Source of the DNA: Antennarius striatus
Taxonomy: Eukaryota > Chordata > Actinopteri > Lophiiformes > Antennariidae
Direction: 5' to 3'
Length of the DNA: 64,000 nucleotides
Assembly (NCBI RefSeq): GCF_040054535.1
Contig: NC_090780.1
Location: 668,501 to 732,500 of the forward strand
Shown here: one piece after another, positions 23,860 through 36,630 of the stretch
Numbering within the stretch: position 1 is the first letter of the stretch
How the letters are laid out: every line of letters starts with the position of its first letter
Notes under the pieces: generated by a model
Seen by the model: only the letters and a program-made list of their open reading frames with translations
Databases searched by the model: none
Told to the model about the DNA's origin: nothing
Translations under genes and position numbers: made by a program

Positions 23860-26800
23860 ACAGCTCTGCTAACCCCTGATGCGGTCCATCTGGGACCAGT
23901 GTTTTTCAGCAGAGATCTCCTGACGTGATGCCTGGTGGGCTTTATAAATATCCTGAGCCCATCCAGGCGATCTGAACTGTGTTTCACCCCCACACCCATC
24001 CCCTTTGAGTGTTTGCCTACTGCTCACAGTGAAACTCTTTCCTTTGCTTTGCTTTGTTTGTCCCTCAACGCGTACCTCCTGCTTTCTCCCTGTTAACTGT
24101 CGGTGTTCAAAAGCAGAACACTGGAAACCACATGTGAAACAGAACTCTCTTCAGTAGGTGAATGACCTGGAGGAGAATGTTTTTTGTGGGAATTTGGAAA
24201 GATTAGAACTTGTCTCCTTTTGAAGGCTGTGGTTAGTGACAATTTTCATTTTCATGTAAACCTATTGTGTCACTCACCTTGCTTCCGATCTGGTGTTGTT
24301 CCTAACTATACTGTGTATTTTCAAGTCTCATGTACACGCCCAACCTTTCCCCGTCTAGATGTTCTGTGCTTGTCCACGAGCTGAAGAGGAAACGGGGGCT
24401 ACAAATATTTCTGGTAGCCAGTGATGAATAGAATCTGGACAGAGTTATACCACCAGCACTAACTGAGTGTAGTACTGCTGTAGAGCTGCAGCCCGATCCA
24501 CCTGATGCATCTGTATAACACATCTGCCCAAGGAGGTTGAATTCTTTACATAGCGACTGGAGAATCTGAATGTTCCATTAGAAAGTTAAACAGGCTGAAG
24601 AAGTTGTGTTCCTCCAGATCCACTCTGGGTGTGCTGTCTGTGGACACAGTGTTCACATGTAGCTCTGAGGCTAACGCTCAACAGAAGCGACTCATTAAAG
24701 GGCTGCACATCATTCCCTGCATTTGTCTCCTGTGCCGGTGTTTGTGACAGACGTCCTCTGAGCTTGCTGTTCCCTTTAACCTTTAACACCACAGCGTATA
24801 ATAACTCTTCCAGTTTGACAGGTCAACTGAGGCGTCTCGGCTGGCCCCTCGCTGTGGGTTAGGCCGAGCCTTTTTATCATACTACCTACCCTGTGATGGA
24901 TGAACGCAGCAACAAACTGGCCAGGGGGCTAAAAGCATTGTCCAGAGAAAGTGGATAAGACCTCGTAACAAATAACGCTTCTGTGGAGCCCCCTCCAATG
25001 CCTTCCTGTTGCCCCTGGCTTCAGGCTCATTCAGCTATTTGCTCCAGTTTTCCACTGGTCCCCATGGACTTATGGGCTTTATTACTGGTAACAGGCCATT
25101 CTGATAAAACCTCGTCTTAAGTGAGGCTTTCCTGCACTTAAACAAACTCATCAACCACCACCGGGCACAGCAACCAAAACAATGCTATTTTCAGTGGAAG
25201 GAGACCACTTCTATATGTTGCTGGAATTACTGTGAAGTGAGAATGGGTTGAGGCTGAAGCACATTTATCATCTCCTGAAACCTTTAGCTTCAACGGTGGT
25301 GGATGTGACGTGAATGACGACCGAGTCTCTCACCAGCAGAAGTTTTCCATACATTCAGCATCAGAGCACAACAAGCCTGGAGTCCGGATCCAGAAGTCTC
25401 AGATATATAATGAATGATTGGGAGCGACTGTCCAGGCATCTACCTTGAGCTTTAAAAGTGTTGCTGCTTTATTTCAGAGCGTGGAAGAGACAACCAGTGG
25501 AGGTTTGGGTGAAGATCAATGGTGACCCGTTCTTATTTACAATAGAAAGGTCTTCAGTGATGTTTGCTGTAGCCTGTGACTCTATCTACATCATGTCAAT
25601 ACCAGCAATGTCCAAGCTCTCCACAAGATGTCTGAGTACACAGGTGTTCCCCCCGGGGTGTGAGGAGGACCTGTGTCATTACGTATGTCTTCACCCACCA
25701 TCAGATTAAAGTAATATATACCACCTTTGGGCATGACAAAGTTTTGCTAATGTTATGTCAGTTTCCATGGAAGTACACAAATCATGTGATCAGAGATGTG
25801 CTGAAGCCTCCAGCAAGAAGCTGATTATGAGCAACGACTTAATGACAGGGACGACTTGTAGTCTTTGATCAGTCAGCAGCCCAACTCAAATAAAACAAAT
25901 GCTTTCAAGGGATTGTGGGATAACTTGACCTGAGTACAGACCCCCACTCAGTCTGGTCTCTGTTTCTAGGGGGGGGTCGTCTACTGTGTCACCTGAGAGC
26001 TTCAGGAACTTTGGACATTGACACGGGTACAGGCAGAAGGAAATGCCAGGGTACCTGGTGACGTCACGGCTGTGCCCGACGGACGTGGCATAAAATCCAA
26101 AAGTGCAATGATCTTCAACGAGACCGTAGAGCAAACACTGAAGCCAAGGCTGAACAATCCTGAAGCTTTTTGTTTAGCTTGGTTGACCTTTGCCCAACCT
26201 TCTGTGATCATCAATTCAGTAGGTTTAATGTAGATAAGGAAAGTGTTGGTAGATAACCAGATGAAAATATTTGACCTGATTGTTTTGGAACTGCTCACAG
26301 ACAAATACATATTTGGAGTTTGTTCACCTTTGCTTTCCCTTCTTCTCTCTGGGCTGCTGAAGCATAAACAACATGTACAACACCGGCCTTTGACCTTTTT
26401 AATACATCATTCATAATGTTGTATAATGGATGTTATAAACAACAAAGCAACCAGAAAAAAAAACATGGAACGTTTCATCACGTGTTCCCAGTCCTAAATA
26501 AAGTGGAATGTCCAGCAGAGGCTCCAGGGAATGTGGTCACAGCTGGGACAGCCTCCTCCTCCTCCCATTGGCTCCCGTCTGACCAACCCGTAGCTGCTCT
26601 GCTCCCACCTGTGCCTGGTCAGTCATCCCCGAGCGCAGCGCAGCGCCTTCAGCATGGAAAAGCCCTTCTCGCCCCTGTGATTTATTCAGCATTTGGCTAA
26701 CCTTGCTCTGAACCTCCCCTGAGACGCTTCCAACCATTTCGGCCCTCCTCTCTCAGCAGACGTGAACTACATGCCTCCTGAACTCAGGGTTGGGTTCCAT

Positions 26801-27485
26801 CCCAACATGCTTCTTCTCCCTGGGCTTTCGCAACAGCCCCCTCTCAGAATGAGAAACAGGCCTCTGCAGGAGGCTCCGATTGGTTCTCAGCGGAGCCCAT
26901 CCTCCTGCCCTGCTCAGTGCGGGTCACCTACTGTTCACCATGTGCGGCCCTATCATGAGTGCACGGGAGGGCATTTATTGTTTGCTGGGATTCAAATGAC
27001 TGTTTATGAGGCTTGTCTCGCTGCCAAAGCAGCTTCTATCCCATCTTTTACAAGCACTCTCAAGGGTTCTGTGTGCAGCTCTGACTTACGTTTGGATAAG
27101 GGTCGATGTTTTGTGTTCCTACGAGTCACATAACACTTGATGTATTTATGGTGTCATCCCCAAAGCTGCAAGGCTGAAGATATTTTCCGTAATTTCTTTA
27201 CAGGATCCAAAACCAAATCCAATATTTTTAATACAACCACATTTTACTTGTTCTTCTGCACACATTCTCTTCTCTTTTCACAGCATTAGACTTTTATTTA
27301 CCTCCTAACAAGGAAAGAAACAAGTGCCATGTTTTACTGGACTTTGCTCTTTGCCTATGATAAGTTAGTGATGGTGAACATGTATGAAGACAACAACCCA
27401 GGAGTCGGTGAACACAGCCTGACTTTCTGGTCCCCAATTCAGCTCCTGCATCACATGGTCTGACTATAACCATAGAGACACTGAC
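23860..27485. other. 3.6 kb without a recognisable gene
   Basis: No splice-bounded exon or known domain was found. Frames of 65-125 codons (for example at 25458-25709 and 26762-27133) do not resemble any family I know and lack support. Confidence 0.4.
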
Positions 27486-27489
27486 TCTA

Positions 27490-27729
27490 TCTGGTCTATC
27501 TCTCTGTCTCTGACCCTGTCCTTATCTTCATTTATTTCTTTTCCACCCACCTGGTCAAGGTGGATGACCGCCCAAAAGAGTCTGGGTCCTGTCCAGAGTT
27601 TCTTCCTCAATGAGGGAGTTTTTCCTCACCGCTGTCGGTTATGCTCTGGAGGGTTCAGTTGGGTTTTTCTGTCTGTGAAAGTGCTTTGAAATGTCTGTTG
27701 CCATGATTAAGCGCAGAATAAATAAAAGG

Positions 27730-27764
<35 letters not shown>

Positions 27765-27777
27765 CTGATTGATTGAT
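27490..27777 (+). mobile_element. GATT-tailed retroposon-like repeat, copy A
   Basis: Shares with 52678-52957 and 61222-61468 the succession GAGTCTGGGTCCTG, GTTTCTTCCTCAATGAGGGA, CTTATGCTCTGGAGGGTTC (GTTATGCTCTGGAGG here), GTGCTTTGAAATGTCTG and ATGATTAAGCGC, then a (GATT)n tail. The tandem tail and common 3' end suggest a SINE or a LINE 3' end. The family is not named with confidence. Confidence 0.75.
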
Positions 27778-27779
27778 GC

Positions 27780-29395
27780 TGTTCCACGAGGATCATCACA
27801 ACAGATGGAATGAAGCTCTGACTTGATGTTTCAGCTATGAAGACTTACTGTTTGTGTTCATGTCCACTGACCAATCAGACTCAAATCATTAGCCGGAGAC
27901 AGGTGGTGAGGTGAGAAGGGACACAGGACGGTTTGGTTTTGATCAATGTCAAAAACCTTTGCCTCTTCGAGCGACACTCCCAAAAACCCTCCTTCAGATG
28001 AGATTGACTTCCAACGGCTCATGATCTCTGATGATCAGGTGACTGATACTGTGTGCAACTCGATTAACGCAATAACCGTCAAACCGTCGATCACGTCGAT
28101 GTTTTGACGCTACTGAATCACAGCAATGCTAGGCGCCAGCTACACAAAATGTAGGAAACAGCTCTAAAGACTTTTTTATGGATGTAAGAAGTGTTTTATT
28201 TATATGGTTTCAATATATACAATATCAGCGTCTAACACGTAACATCTGCACCAAATAGTAAAATAAAAATTAAAAATTCAACCTAGCTAAATCCTAGCAA
28301 GAAAGCAAATGAACACACTTTCAAAACTTGTCCTGTGCTAACGGTGGCGTCCAATCAGTGTGTTTCCTGGACACACACCTGCTGCCAGAGCTGACGCCAC
28401 AGTTTGACAGCTTTATGGATTACTGCAGATTTGTAAATCATATTGTTTAACTACTATTCTGAGTCATTGCAACAAAATTTTATTCTATTGCAGTTCTTTA
28501 CTTGAATGACAATAAAGTTATGAGATCTATTGGTTTCTCCTCTTTGGCTACAGGTGCTCATTGGCTACTGTCCTGTCTCGTGTCAAGTTGTCTCCCAGGG
28601 GACAAGAGTCCTTAGTTTTTCAGTCTTTCATAATGTCCTCAGTTAAGAAGTCATTTCAAGGCTCTAGATTGACCAGTTGCACAGCTATGATGGTCTGGTT
28701 TGTTCTGAAGTCCTGGGATGTCCTCAGGTTCTCGTGCAGTAAAGCAGAAGAGGATCCACAGTCGACATCAGTCCCATGTGATCCACCATAACACGTGTGT
28801 GACTGATCGAAGAATACAGAAGACCTGGACTTTGTTCTTCTGCTTGAAGACGAGAGTCTTGTCTTCAGCTACTTATCTAAAATATGGGTCTGTAGCACGA
28901 CACAGCTGGCTATGGGCAGGGTACACCCTGGATGAGGTACCAGCTCATTGCAGAGCCACACATAGACTAACATATGTTCTCACTATAGATAATTTTTAGC
29001 AGGAAGATTTTTGGAGGGAGGAGGAAGCGGGAGAACCCGGATAGAACCCAGACATGGAATCGGACCTGGAACCTTCTGGCTGTGAGGCAGCAGCGCTACC
29101 CGTCATTATTATATGCCATGTTCTGTCAGTGTGGGTTAGAACCGTCTGTATGTGTGACCATCTGGTTTGGCTTCATTACACTCATGGATTGCCCCACCCT
29201 GCTCTGATGGAAGACAACAATAAAACACATTAACCCCCGCCTGTGGTTCATATTTTGACAACATCTTCACAGTCAATCATTTTGGGATGTTATCACACTG
29301 CTATGAGCATCAGATCCCAGGACACCCAGTCCCTCCAGCTGGATAAACCGGTCCCTGTGCTGGATGCATAAAGAACCACAGTGCATCCGTGATAC
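27780..29395. other. Gene-free stretch downstream of dhrs3
   Basis: No exon recognised. It contains a truncated dispersed repeat at 28910-29105. In humans VPS13D lies downstream of DHRS3; I see no vps13d exon here. Confidence 0.4.
28910..29105 (+). repeat. Dispersed teleost repeat, second truncated copy
   Basis: Contains GGGCAGGGTACACCCTGGAT, then GGAGGAAGCGGGAGAACCCGG, ending GACCTGGAACCTTCTGGCTG and TGAGGCAGCAGCGCTACC. It matches the copy at 22245-22395 in its second half and the phrase at 59080-59115 in its first half. Confidence 0.6.
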
Positions 29396-29399
29396 TCAG

Positions 29400-29405
29400 T
29401 TTATT
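29400..29405 (-). promoter_or_regulatory. Candidate polyadenylation signal of dhrs3
   Basis: TTTATT on the plus strand, AATAAA on the coding strand, about 305 bases after the dhrs3 stop. It is the first canonical hexamer met downstream. Confidence 0.6.
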
Positions 29406-29708
29406 ATCTTGTTTTGATTCAAAGACATTAAAAGAGAATAAAAAACAAGAGTAAAACAGACTAAAAGGGTTACAAAAACCTACGGGTACAGCCCTACGCA
29501 TGGCTTGTGTTGGAAATGAAAGTGTTCAGTTGTCCACACATAAAACAATCACTTGGACCTGCAGAGACTACCGCCTCGTGTGTCCCTTCAGTCTTTGCCT
29601 TCACATCATGGAGTCTTTTCCACCTCCAGATGTCTTAAGGTCCACATTTTCCTTTATAACACCTCAAAGTTGACGAGGTCATTCTCACAATGTACGTGCA
29701 AGTCGGGT

Positions 29709-32700
29709 TTATGTCCTCCCTTTGAAAGTGTTCATGCACGTGTAACTCCCAGAAAACTTGTGGATTTCTTCAAGTGCAACTTGTGGCATGAAACTAAAAA
29801 GCAAAGAAAGTAAAGGGAAGAAATGTTAAGCACAAAATAATCAATGCAAACAAGAAAAAACAGGTAAATACTGACAAAGATATTCCTTTTACCTTTTGAG
29901 CATGGCGAGGACATGCATAGTCCAGGGCAGGTAGAGGAAGGCCTTGTTGGTTCTGACCGCATCCACAGTGTTCTGGGCAACCATCTCTGGCTTCAGAGGA
30001 GGAAAGAGCTGTGGGAACCTAGAGAAGACCTCGTTTTTAATGACAAGTCCCACAAAATGAAGAAAGCTTTTTTTTAGATATGTCCATTTCTCATATGAAG
30101 TTATCCGAGTTTACGATGGAAACAAAGCCCCCGCTGGCTGGCGTGATGTGCTTTCTATGGCAGCAAACCAAAAAATGTTGGATCAGCAGTTGGACTAAGT
30201 TGCCAAACTGTACATTGAATACTTCTGATAGTTCCAAAAAGCTGTTACACAACACTTTTTATCGCTGGTGGACGAATTCACCTACTTAGGAACATTCTGT
30301 GTCACAGATGCAGAGTAACAACAGGAGACAGATTTACACCTGTCTGCCACATCTACAGCTATCCTCTGAGCTACACAAGAATGTTACTGAACTGAAAACC
30401 ATCCACTGGTCTAGATAAATAGTCTGGACTACCAGGACTAGCATTAGCATTAGCATTCCTAGAACCACACAGCTGGGACAACATGGGGGTAACAAACCTG
30501 ACTCTCATGCCCTGGAACATCTCTGTGTTGGTGTGGAAGGGAAGCACGGTGGTGCAGCCGACGCCCGGACAGTCCAGCAGGCCCAGTGTGAGGCTCTCCA
30601 TGAAGGCCAGCGACGAGGCCTTGGAGGTGCAGTAGTCTATTGCCCCAGGGATGGGCGACTGGGACAGGATGGAGTTGATGCACACTACATGGCCACGCTG
30701 GAGCTCCAGCATCCGAGGAAGGAAGGCCTTTGTTGTCTGGAATGAGTTCGACCAATGTCAATGAGGGGCAGGTGAGGACACATTCTAATGGTGTAGACAG
30801 TCAATAAATAAATACTAGAAACAAAATCAGTTCTCAGCTCTCAGTTGCATTTTGAGGCAAAACGTCTTAAAGGAACCTTCTTAAAGTCCAGTGGATTGAT
30901 TTAAACAGCTTTGGATAAAGACGCTATGAGTTTCTAAACCCTTTGATGTGTTCAGGCCCAAAGAGGCAATTTTGAAAAACTATCATAAAATCATTAATTT
31001 CACAAATGTGAGGGTGCAAACTGTAAATACTGCTACAATAAAACGCCTCTACTTTAAAACAGCCTCTCTATTTCAGCAGGTCTTACCCAAAACTGTCCCA
31101 TTGTGTTGATGTGTTGGGATTTTAGAAGGGCGTCGTCGTCGCTGTCCATCAGACTTTTGCCGTGGACTACGGCTGCATTGTTCACTAAAATGGTAACATC
31201 CCCAACCTGAGACGGAAAAGCACAACAATGGAAATAAAAGACTTGGATTTTGTGCGTTTTCCCTCTGCCATCATGATGAGATGCAAATGTGTTTCAGAGC
31301 TGTCAGCAATATTCCCCAACCTTATTTAAATATTTCAGCTGAAGTGTAAGCTATACACCAGATGGGAACAAGAGCAGCTCAGAGCCAATAAGCATACAGA
31401 CAGGCTTCACACTGTGTTCTTTCTTTGCAGGTGGAAATATTGTGTAAATATTACGCCGGCGTACCTTTTCTCTAACTGCCTTGGCCTGCTTGTAGACCTC
31501 CTCCCGGTTGGCCACATCACACACAAAGTAATGGCATTCGGTTCCTGAGAGAGAGATCTCCTCAGCTGTTTCTTTGAGGCACTTCTCTGTTCGGCCCCAC
31601 AAGATCACCTGGAAAAGAAGAGAGAAATGGGTGGAAACAAACCGGGACACACCCCGCATTGAAAGTTTGAGGAGATCAGACACCACTCAAACCAGTTACT
31701 GGTCTTGAGTGGAACAACGACGGATGTCAGCAAAGGGATTACACGTTTGGCTCCGTTTTTCTGATGTAAACGTGTTCTTTTCATTCAAAGAACAGAAAGC
31801 CCATTTTCATTCCAACAAATCATTTGCGCACAAGATTAAAGGCCTGGGAGTTGCTTTCTGAATGAACCGTCACTTCATCCACCCCAGTCTACATGCAGGC
31901 CGGTCATCTGAGCAGGGAACTGGGGGTGGATGGAGGTGGGGGAGTAGCAATTGGGCAATTAGATCTGTCAGTCTTTGGGGTCAGGGAAAGGTAGTGAAAT
32001 CAGGGGGTGAGCCCTCGTCATCTCTCAAACACAAATTCTCAGAGATTACATGGCCCGTTGGGCAGATGAGCCCTGTCGTTTCTGGTCAGAGAGTTTGAAC
32101 ATGGTGAGTGTGTGTGAAGGGCTGAGGACGCCAGTGTGGGATTTGGCTGGTCGCCCGTGACCAAGGTTAATATTTGAGCAAAACATCCACTGAAAAGTGA
32201 TCTAGCGTGTGGGAGAGACAGAAAGACTGAGTGTTCACAAAGACAGAGTGTCTCCAGCACTCGCTCCAGGTCAACACAGACGGCATCCTGCAGTATCAGT
32301 TCAGATCTTCACAAATCTTGTCTTGACATCTCCTCAACAATCATCTGGAGCCAAAAAAATCTGCACATGCAAAACTGTTAAAAATAGTGATGAGTGTGAT
32401 TAACTTCAGCTGCCAGCTGTCGGCCATAAGGGAGACAGTCTCTTGGACACTCAAGTTATCGTGGACCAACTGTCCTTTGTTTCTCTAGCTGTGAACCAAT
32501 GAGGGCTCGGCTCCCTCTGCTCCAGTCACTTCTGATCGACTATTGTGTTTGCTTCATTTGCAAACCCATTTGAGTAATCAGGGAACGCAGACAGGACCTG
32601 ATCAACACCTGAAACCTTTTAATAGGATTCCAGCCTGACAAACAAAGCTGACAGCTCTCATTAAAAGTTGGCGCTGACACGGTGCTCTCCTGGGGGAGCG

Positions 32701-33154
32701 TTACCCAGTTCATTAGGGTTATCTCACATCACACATCCACCACCCCCACAGCAAACAAGCACGCGCCAAATTGCATTCTGGATGAAGATGGTAAGAAAAC
32801 AGTTTCAGTTGACCTTGAACGAGCCCCCGTTGCTATCGCTGATAAACCAGTGACTGCTCTGCTTAGCAACACCTTCACGACACCTCCAATAAAGAACACT
32901 CCTGACACTGACGCGTCAACAAAGCTCCAGAGCGTACGTGTCCGTGTCCCCGCAGCTGGATTACAGTGATACTCTATCTGCTGGTCCTGAATGTATGGGT
33001 GGGTTGGAGCGTCTCTTCACACCCATTGTCAGGCAGCACAAAGAGGGGGCAGCAGGAGTTCAGGAGGCAGTCGCCTGCCGCTGTCTAATTACTGTGGAGA
33101 CCGCAAGGTCAGATGCAGGGCAATACCCAGCTGGGAGCGGTGTGCTTCCCGCCT

Positions 33155-33232
<78 letters not shown>

Positions 33233-35974
33233 CTCAGTTTGGTTCGTCTTCTTTACAACATACACCAACCACATCAAGTTTTTACATTTTCTTCTTGAAT
33301 TGTAGTTTTACCGTTAAATATTATCTAGAAATGATTTATTGTTCTGTAGTCGTCCTCCTCCCAGCCGTTGCTTCACTGAGTCTTCCTCAAACCGTGAAAA
33401 CCAAGAAACCACAAAGAGGTAAAAGGAAATTCCAGCTGCCAATCTCAAAGGGGCTGGAAGTAGGGTGAATGCGAGCTCACGGAGGGTAACCCCATTCATA
33501 ATTACCCTCCTCCTGTTATCTCCTCAGACAGAGAAGGATTGTCAGGCACATTACCACAGGTGTTGTTTTCACGGCCTTCACACCTTGATCACACCCCACA
33601 ATGAGGTGCTGAAAAGCACGGCGACATCCTTTGTTGTGCAGCTGCAATGGAAAGCTTCAGACCCGCTGGTTTCTTCTTGCTGTTTCCCCAAAGGACACGG
33701 CTTTGAAAGAGAGCGAGGCAGTTCCTGTTTCATTCTGCTCCCAGCTACACATCAAGCGACTGAAGTCACACCTTAAGAAAGCCTCCGAGACGAGCCCATG
33801 TGACAGCCATGAGGTAGAGACCAGAACCAGATGAATTAATGTGAAACGGTGTGACTGATCTGAGGCTGAAGGACTGAAGCTGCTCATCACGTCGTCAGCG
33901 GTCAATGTTCCACTGTCAGTGTTCCTGTAGGAACCGGACAAGAACAGTGAGCAGGACCTGCTGATGAAGCCACTGGACAATTCCAGCCATAGATCGGAAG
34001 TCCTTGACTTTGATGGATAGGTTGGTCGACAGGACAAAAGGAGCTCCTCAATAAAAATCCATTAACTCCACTGACTTTCAATTTAAAGTTTGGAATTCCC
34101 TTAAATTCCCTCTGCAGTGTAATCTGATGACGCCTGAACTTCACTTAAAGACTGCAGAATGAGGCTACAAAGGTGACTGTTCACCAGAGTGGGTAAAATG
34201 TTCTTTCTTTATATGGAACACATGAACTGATATCCCCTCAGTCATCACTGATGACCCACCAGGGGGCAAACATGTCCCCACATCATCTGTCTGCATCATC
34301 TCGTTATTTCTGACGTGTTCGAGACATTTGTGGTCATCAGTTGTAAAGAATCAGAACTCATTCTCAAAGCTTCGGGTTGTTGATGCTGCAATCAAATCTC
34401 ATATCAGCCAATCAGCTGGGAAGAATCTGGATGAGTCATACTGTCAGTCATACACTGCCCCACCTGTCCAGGTGAAGGCAACACAACACACGGTCTTTAC
34501 ATGAACCCTCATCAGTTCCTCCTGTTGCTGATGGCAGCAAGAGTTCAAAGGTGGAAACCAAACCGAAGATGAGCTCCGCAGGTAAGTAGAAAGGCTGATA
34601 TATTAGTGGCTATGAGGGGGGACAGCAAAGACCTCTGGGTAATATACCTCTGGAAATGTCCGTCATCCCAGACCTGGACACCGATAATTTCACTTAATCC
34701 ACTTCCTTTACCAACCTGCCCTCTGGTTGACCCCAGGTGTTGGGCAATACCTGAACTGAAACAGGGCAAACTGTCTGGTCTCTGATCCCCAGTCTGTAGT
34801 CTCTAATCTACAGTCTGTAGTCTCTAACCTACAGTCTGTAGTCTCTAACCTACAGTCTGTAGTCTCTAACCTACAGTCTGTAGTCTCTAACCTACAGTCT
34901 GTAGTCTCTAACCTACAGTCTGTAGTCTCTAACCTACAGTCTGTAGTCTCTAACCTACAGTCTGTAGTCTCTAACCTACAGTCTGTAGTCTCTAACCTAC
35001 AGTCTGTAGTCTCTAATCTACAGTCTGTAGTCTCTAATCTATAGTCTGTAGTCTCTAATCTACAGTCTGTAGTCTCTAACCTACAGTCTGTAGTCTCTAA
35101 TCTACAGTCTGTAGTCTCTAACCTACAGTCTGTAGTCTCTAATATATAGTCTGTAGTCTCTAATATATAGTCTGTAGTCTCTAATCTAGTCTGTAGTCTC
35201 TAATCTACAGTCTGTAGTCTCTAATCTACAGTCTGTAGTCTCTAATCTAGTCTGTAGTCTCTAATCTACAGTCTGTAGTCTCTAATCTACAGTCTGTAGT
35301 CTCTAACCTACAGTCTGTAGTCTCTAACCTACAATCTGTAGTCTCTAATCTACAGTCTGTAGTCTCTAATCTACAGTCTGTAGTCTCTAACCTACAGGCT
35401 GTAGTCTCTAATCTACAGTCGGTAGTCTCTAATCTATAGTCTCTAATCTACAGTCTGTAGTCTCTAACCTACAGTCTGTAGTCTCTAATCTACAGTCTGT
35501 AGTCTCTAATCTACAGTCTGTAGTCTCTAATCTACAGTCTGTAGTCTCTAATCTACAGTCTCCTGTCTCCAATCCCCAGTATCTAGTCTCCAATCCACAG
35601 TCTCTAGTCCCCAGACCCACTGGACCTACTGAGAAGTTGCTGTCACAGAACAGTAGGGTAGGCTGACTACTGGGGGGTCAAAGGGGGGTCAGGCTTCTGG
35701 TTTGGACTCAAACTAAACAAACTGCTCCTAATCTCAGTGAGTCTAGAGTTGAACCAATCCAACAGGTCGGATCCCTTACCTTTCTGCAGCCCTGCCTGGC
35801 GAACTCCTTGGCCAGGTGTCGGCCGATGCCTCGCCCCCCGCCGGTGACCAACACCAGGTCCTGGGTCAGGTCCTTCCTGCTGCGGGGCAGCACCGACAGG
35901 AGACCGGCTCTGACGATGGAGCAGAACATCTGAACCGGGAACAGGAGGACGCGCCACGTGCTCCTCCACTCCAT
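29709..35974 (-). CDS. dhrs3: dhrs3: short-chain dehydrogenase/reductase 3 (retinaldehyde reductase), complete
   Basis: NADPH-dependent ER/lipid-droplet reductase that converts all-trans-retinal to retinol and so limits retinoic acid. There are six coding exons: 35974-35780, 31608-31465, 31206-31087, 30736-30498, 30018-29893 and 29793-29709, each with GT-AG borders. They join in frame to 302 codons plus stop, the human length. Residues: N-terminal hydrophobic anchor (about 8-30), cofactor motif TGGGRGIG (44-51), CDVANREEV (exon 2), NNAA (122-125), and catalytic Ser175 with YCTSK (Tyr188, Lys192). The C-terminus is [19 protein letters not shown]. The start ATG has G at -3 and +4, and is followed by [16 protein letters not shown], resembling the family start. 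Intron 1 (4.2 kb) holds a DR5 element, a CA repeat and a 21-bp minisatellite. The gene is divergent from the aadacl4-like gene, as in mammals. I am very sure of identity; exact splice positions are inferred from frame and consensus. Confidence 0.96.
33157..33230. repeat. (CA)n microsatellite in dhrs3 intron 1
   Basis: Uninterrupted run of 37 CA units. Confidence 0.98.
34791..35560. repeat. 21-bp-unit minisatellite in dhrs3 intron 1, about 36 units
   Basis: Tandem units made of AGTCTGTAGTCTCTAA plus TCTAC or CCTAC. Some units have lost 2-3 bases (TCTAGTCTG) or changed to TATATAG. It ends in degenerate units up to about 35610. The minus-strand frame reads Leu-Glu-Thr-Thr-Asp-Cys-Arg repeats because 21 is a multiple of three. 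Confidence 0.96.
35675..35691 (+). promoter_or_regulatory. DR5-type retinoic acid response element candidate in dhrs3 intron 1
   Basis: GGGTCA-AAGGG-GGGTCA: two identical half-sites of the class RGKTCA, directly repeated with a 5-base spacer, the preferred RAR/RXR arrangement. It is 89 bases beyond the 5' splice site of intron 1 and about 285 bases downstream of the start codon. dhrs3 is known to be induced by retinoic acid in vertebrates. Binding is inferred, not shown. Confidence 0.6.
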
Positions 35975-36330
35975 CGCGCCCCGCCGTCAAGTCCCGTTCC
36001 GGTCCGGTCCGGTGGGGCGGGTCGCTGGTCAGGAGAACACCGACTCTAGGAGCTCCCCGCCGCGGGAAGCCGCATGAGGAAGCCGCGGGTGGAGACGCGC
36101 TCGGAGCGCAGAGTAGTGTGACCTGCGCGGCTCTCACGTGTTAGTGGACGCGGACGCGCAGCGCGTCCCCAGAGTGGGTGAGTGGGTGAGGGAGTGGGTG
36201 AGTGGGTGAGTCAGTGGGTCTTTCGCCCGGCAGCAGCCGCTCCGTGTCCCGTCCCTCCGCGCGTCGCTCCGCTCCAACAGCGCAGCCCCGTCCCGGTCCG
36301 CCTCTTATACCAGCGCCTGCCCCGGATCCG
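35800..36330 (-). promoter_or_regulatory. CpG-rich promoter/5' region of dhrs3
   Basis: G+C-rich sequence with many CpG dinucleotides (GCGCC, CCGCG, GGACGCGGACGCGCAGCGCG) spanning exon 1 and about 350 bases upstream of the ATG. No TATA box was seen. A short (GAGTGGGT)n run occurs at about 36175-36215. The start of transcription cannot be fixed from sequence alone. Confidence 0.6.
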
Positions 36331-36571
36331 GATCCCGCATCTCCAGGACCTGGACGCGCCTGGGGGAGAGGTCTGCACGGGGGGGCTAATCCTGAGTGAC
36401 ACGTTCAGTGGGGACGGACACGTTCACCCCGCGTAGGGTGGGGGCTTGCCCCCCCCCCCTTTGTGCGCACAGCGGCGGCTGTCAGGCTGAGGTACCTGGT
36501 GTCAGTCAGAGGTCAGCCAGCAGCCAATCAGCGTGGAGGAGATGTGGAAGCCCTCTGTTTATGACAGACAG

Positions 36572-36630
36572 ACAAACAAACAGACAAACAAACAAACAAA
36601 CAAACAAACAAACAAACAAACAAACAAACA
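36572..36630. repeat. (CAAA)n microsatellite
   Basis: GACA/CAAA tetranucleotide run, mostly pure AAAC units, upstream of dhrs3. Confidence 0.95.

Noticed and set aside
25458-25709. 83-codon frame starting MLLLYFRAWKRQPVEVWVKI
   Set aside because: No recognisable domain, no paired splice sites and no neighbouring exon.
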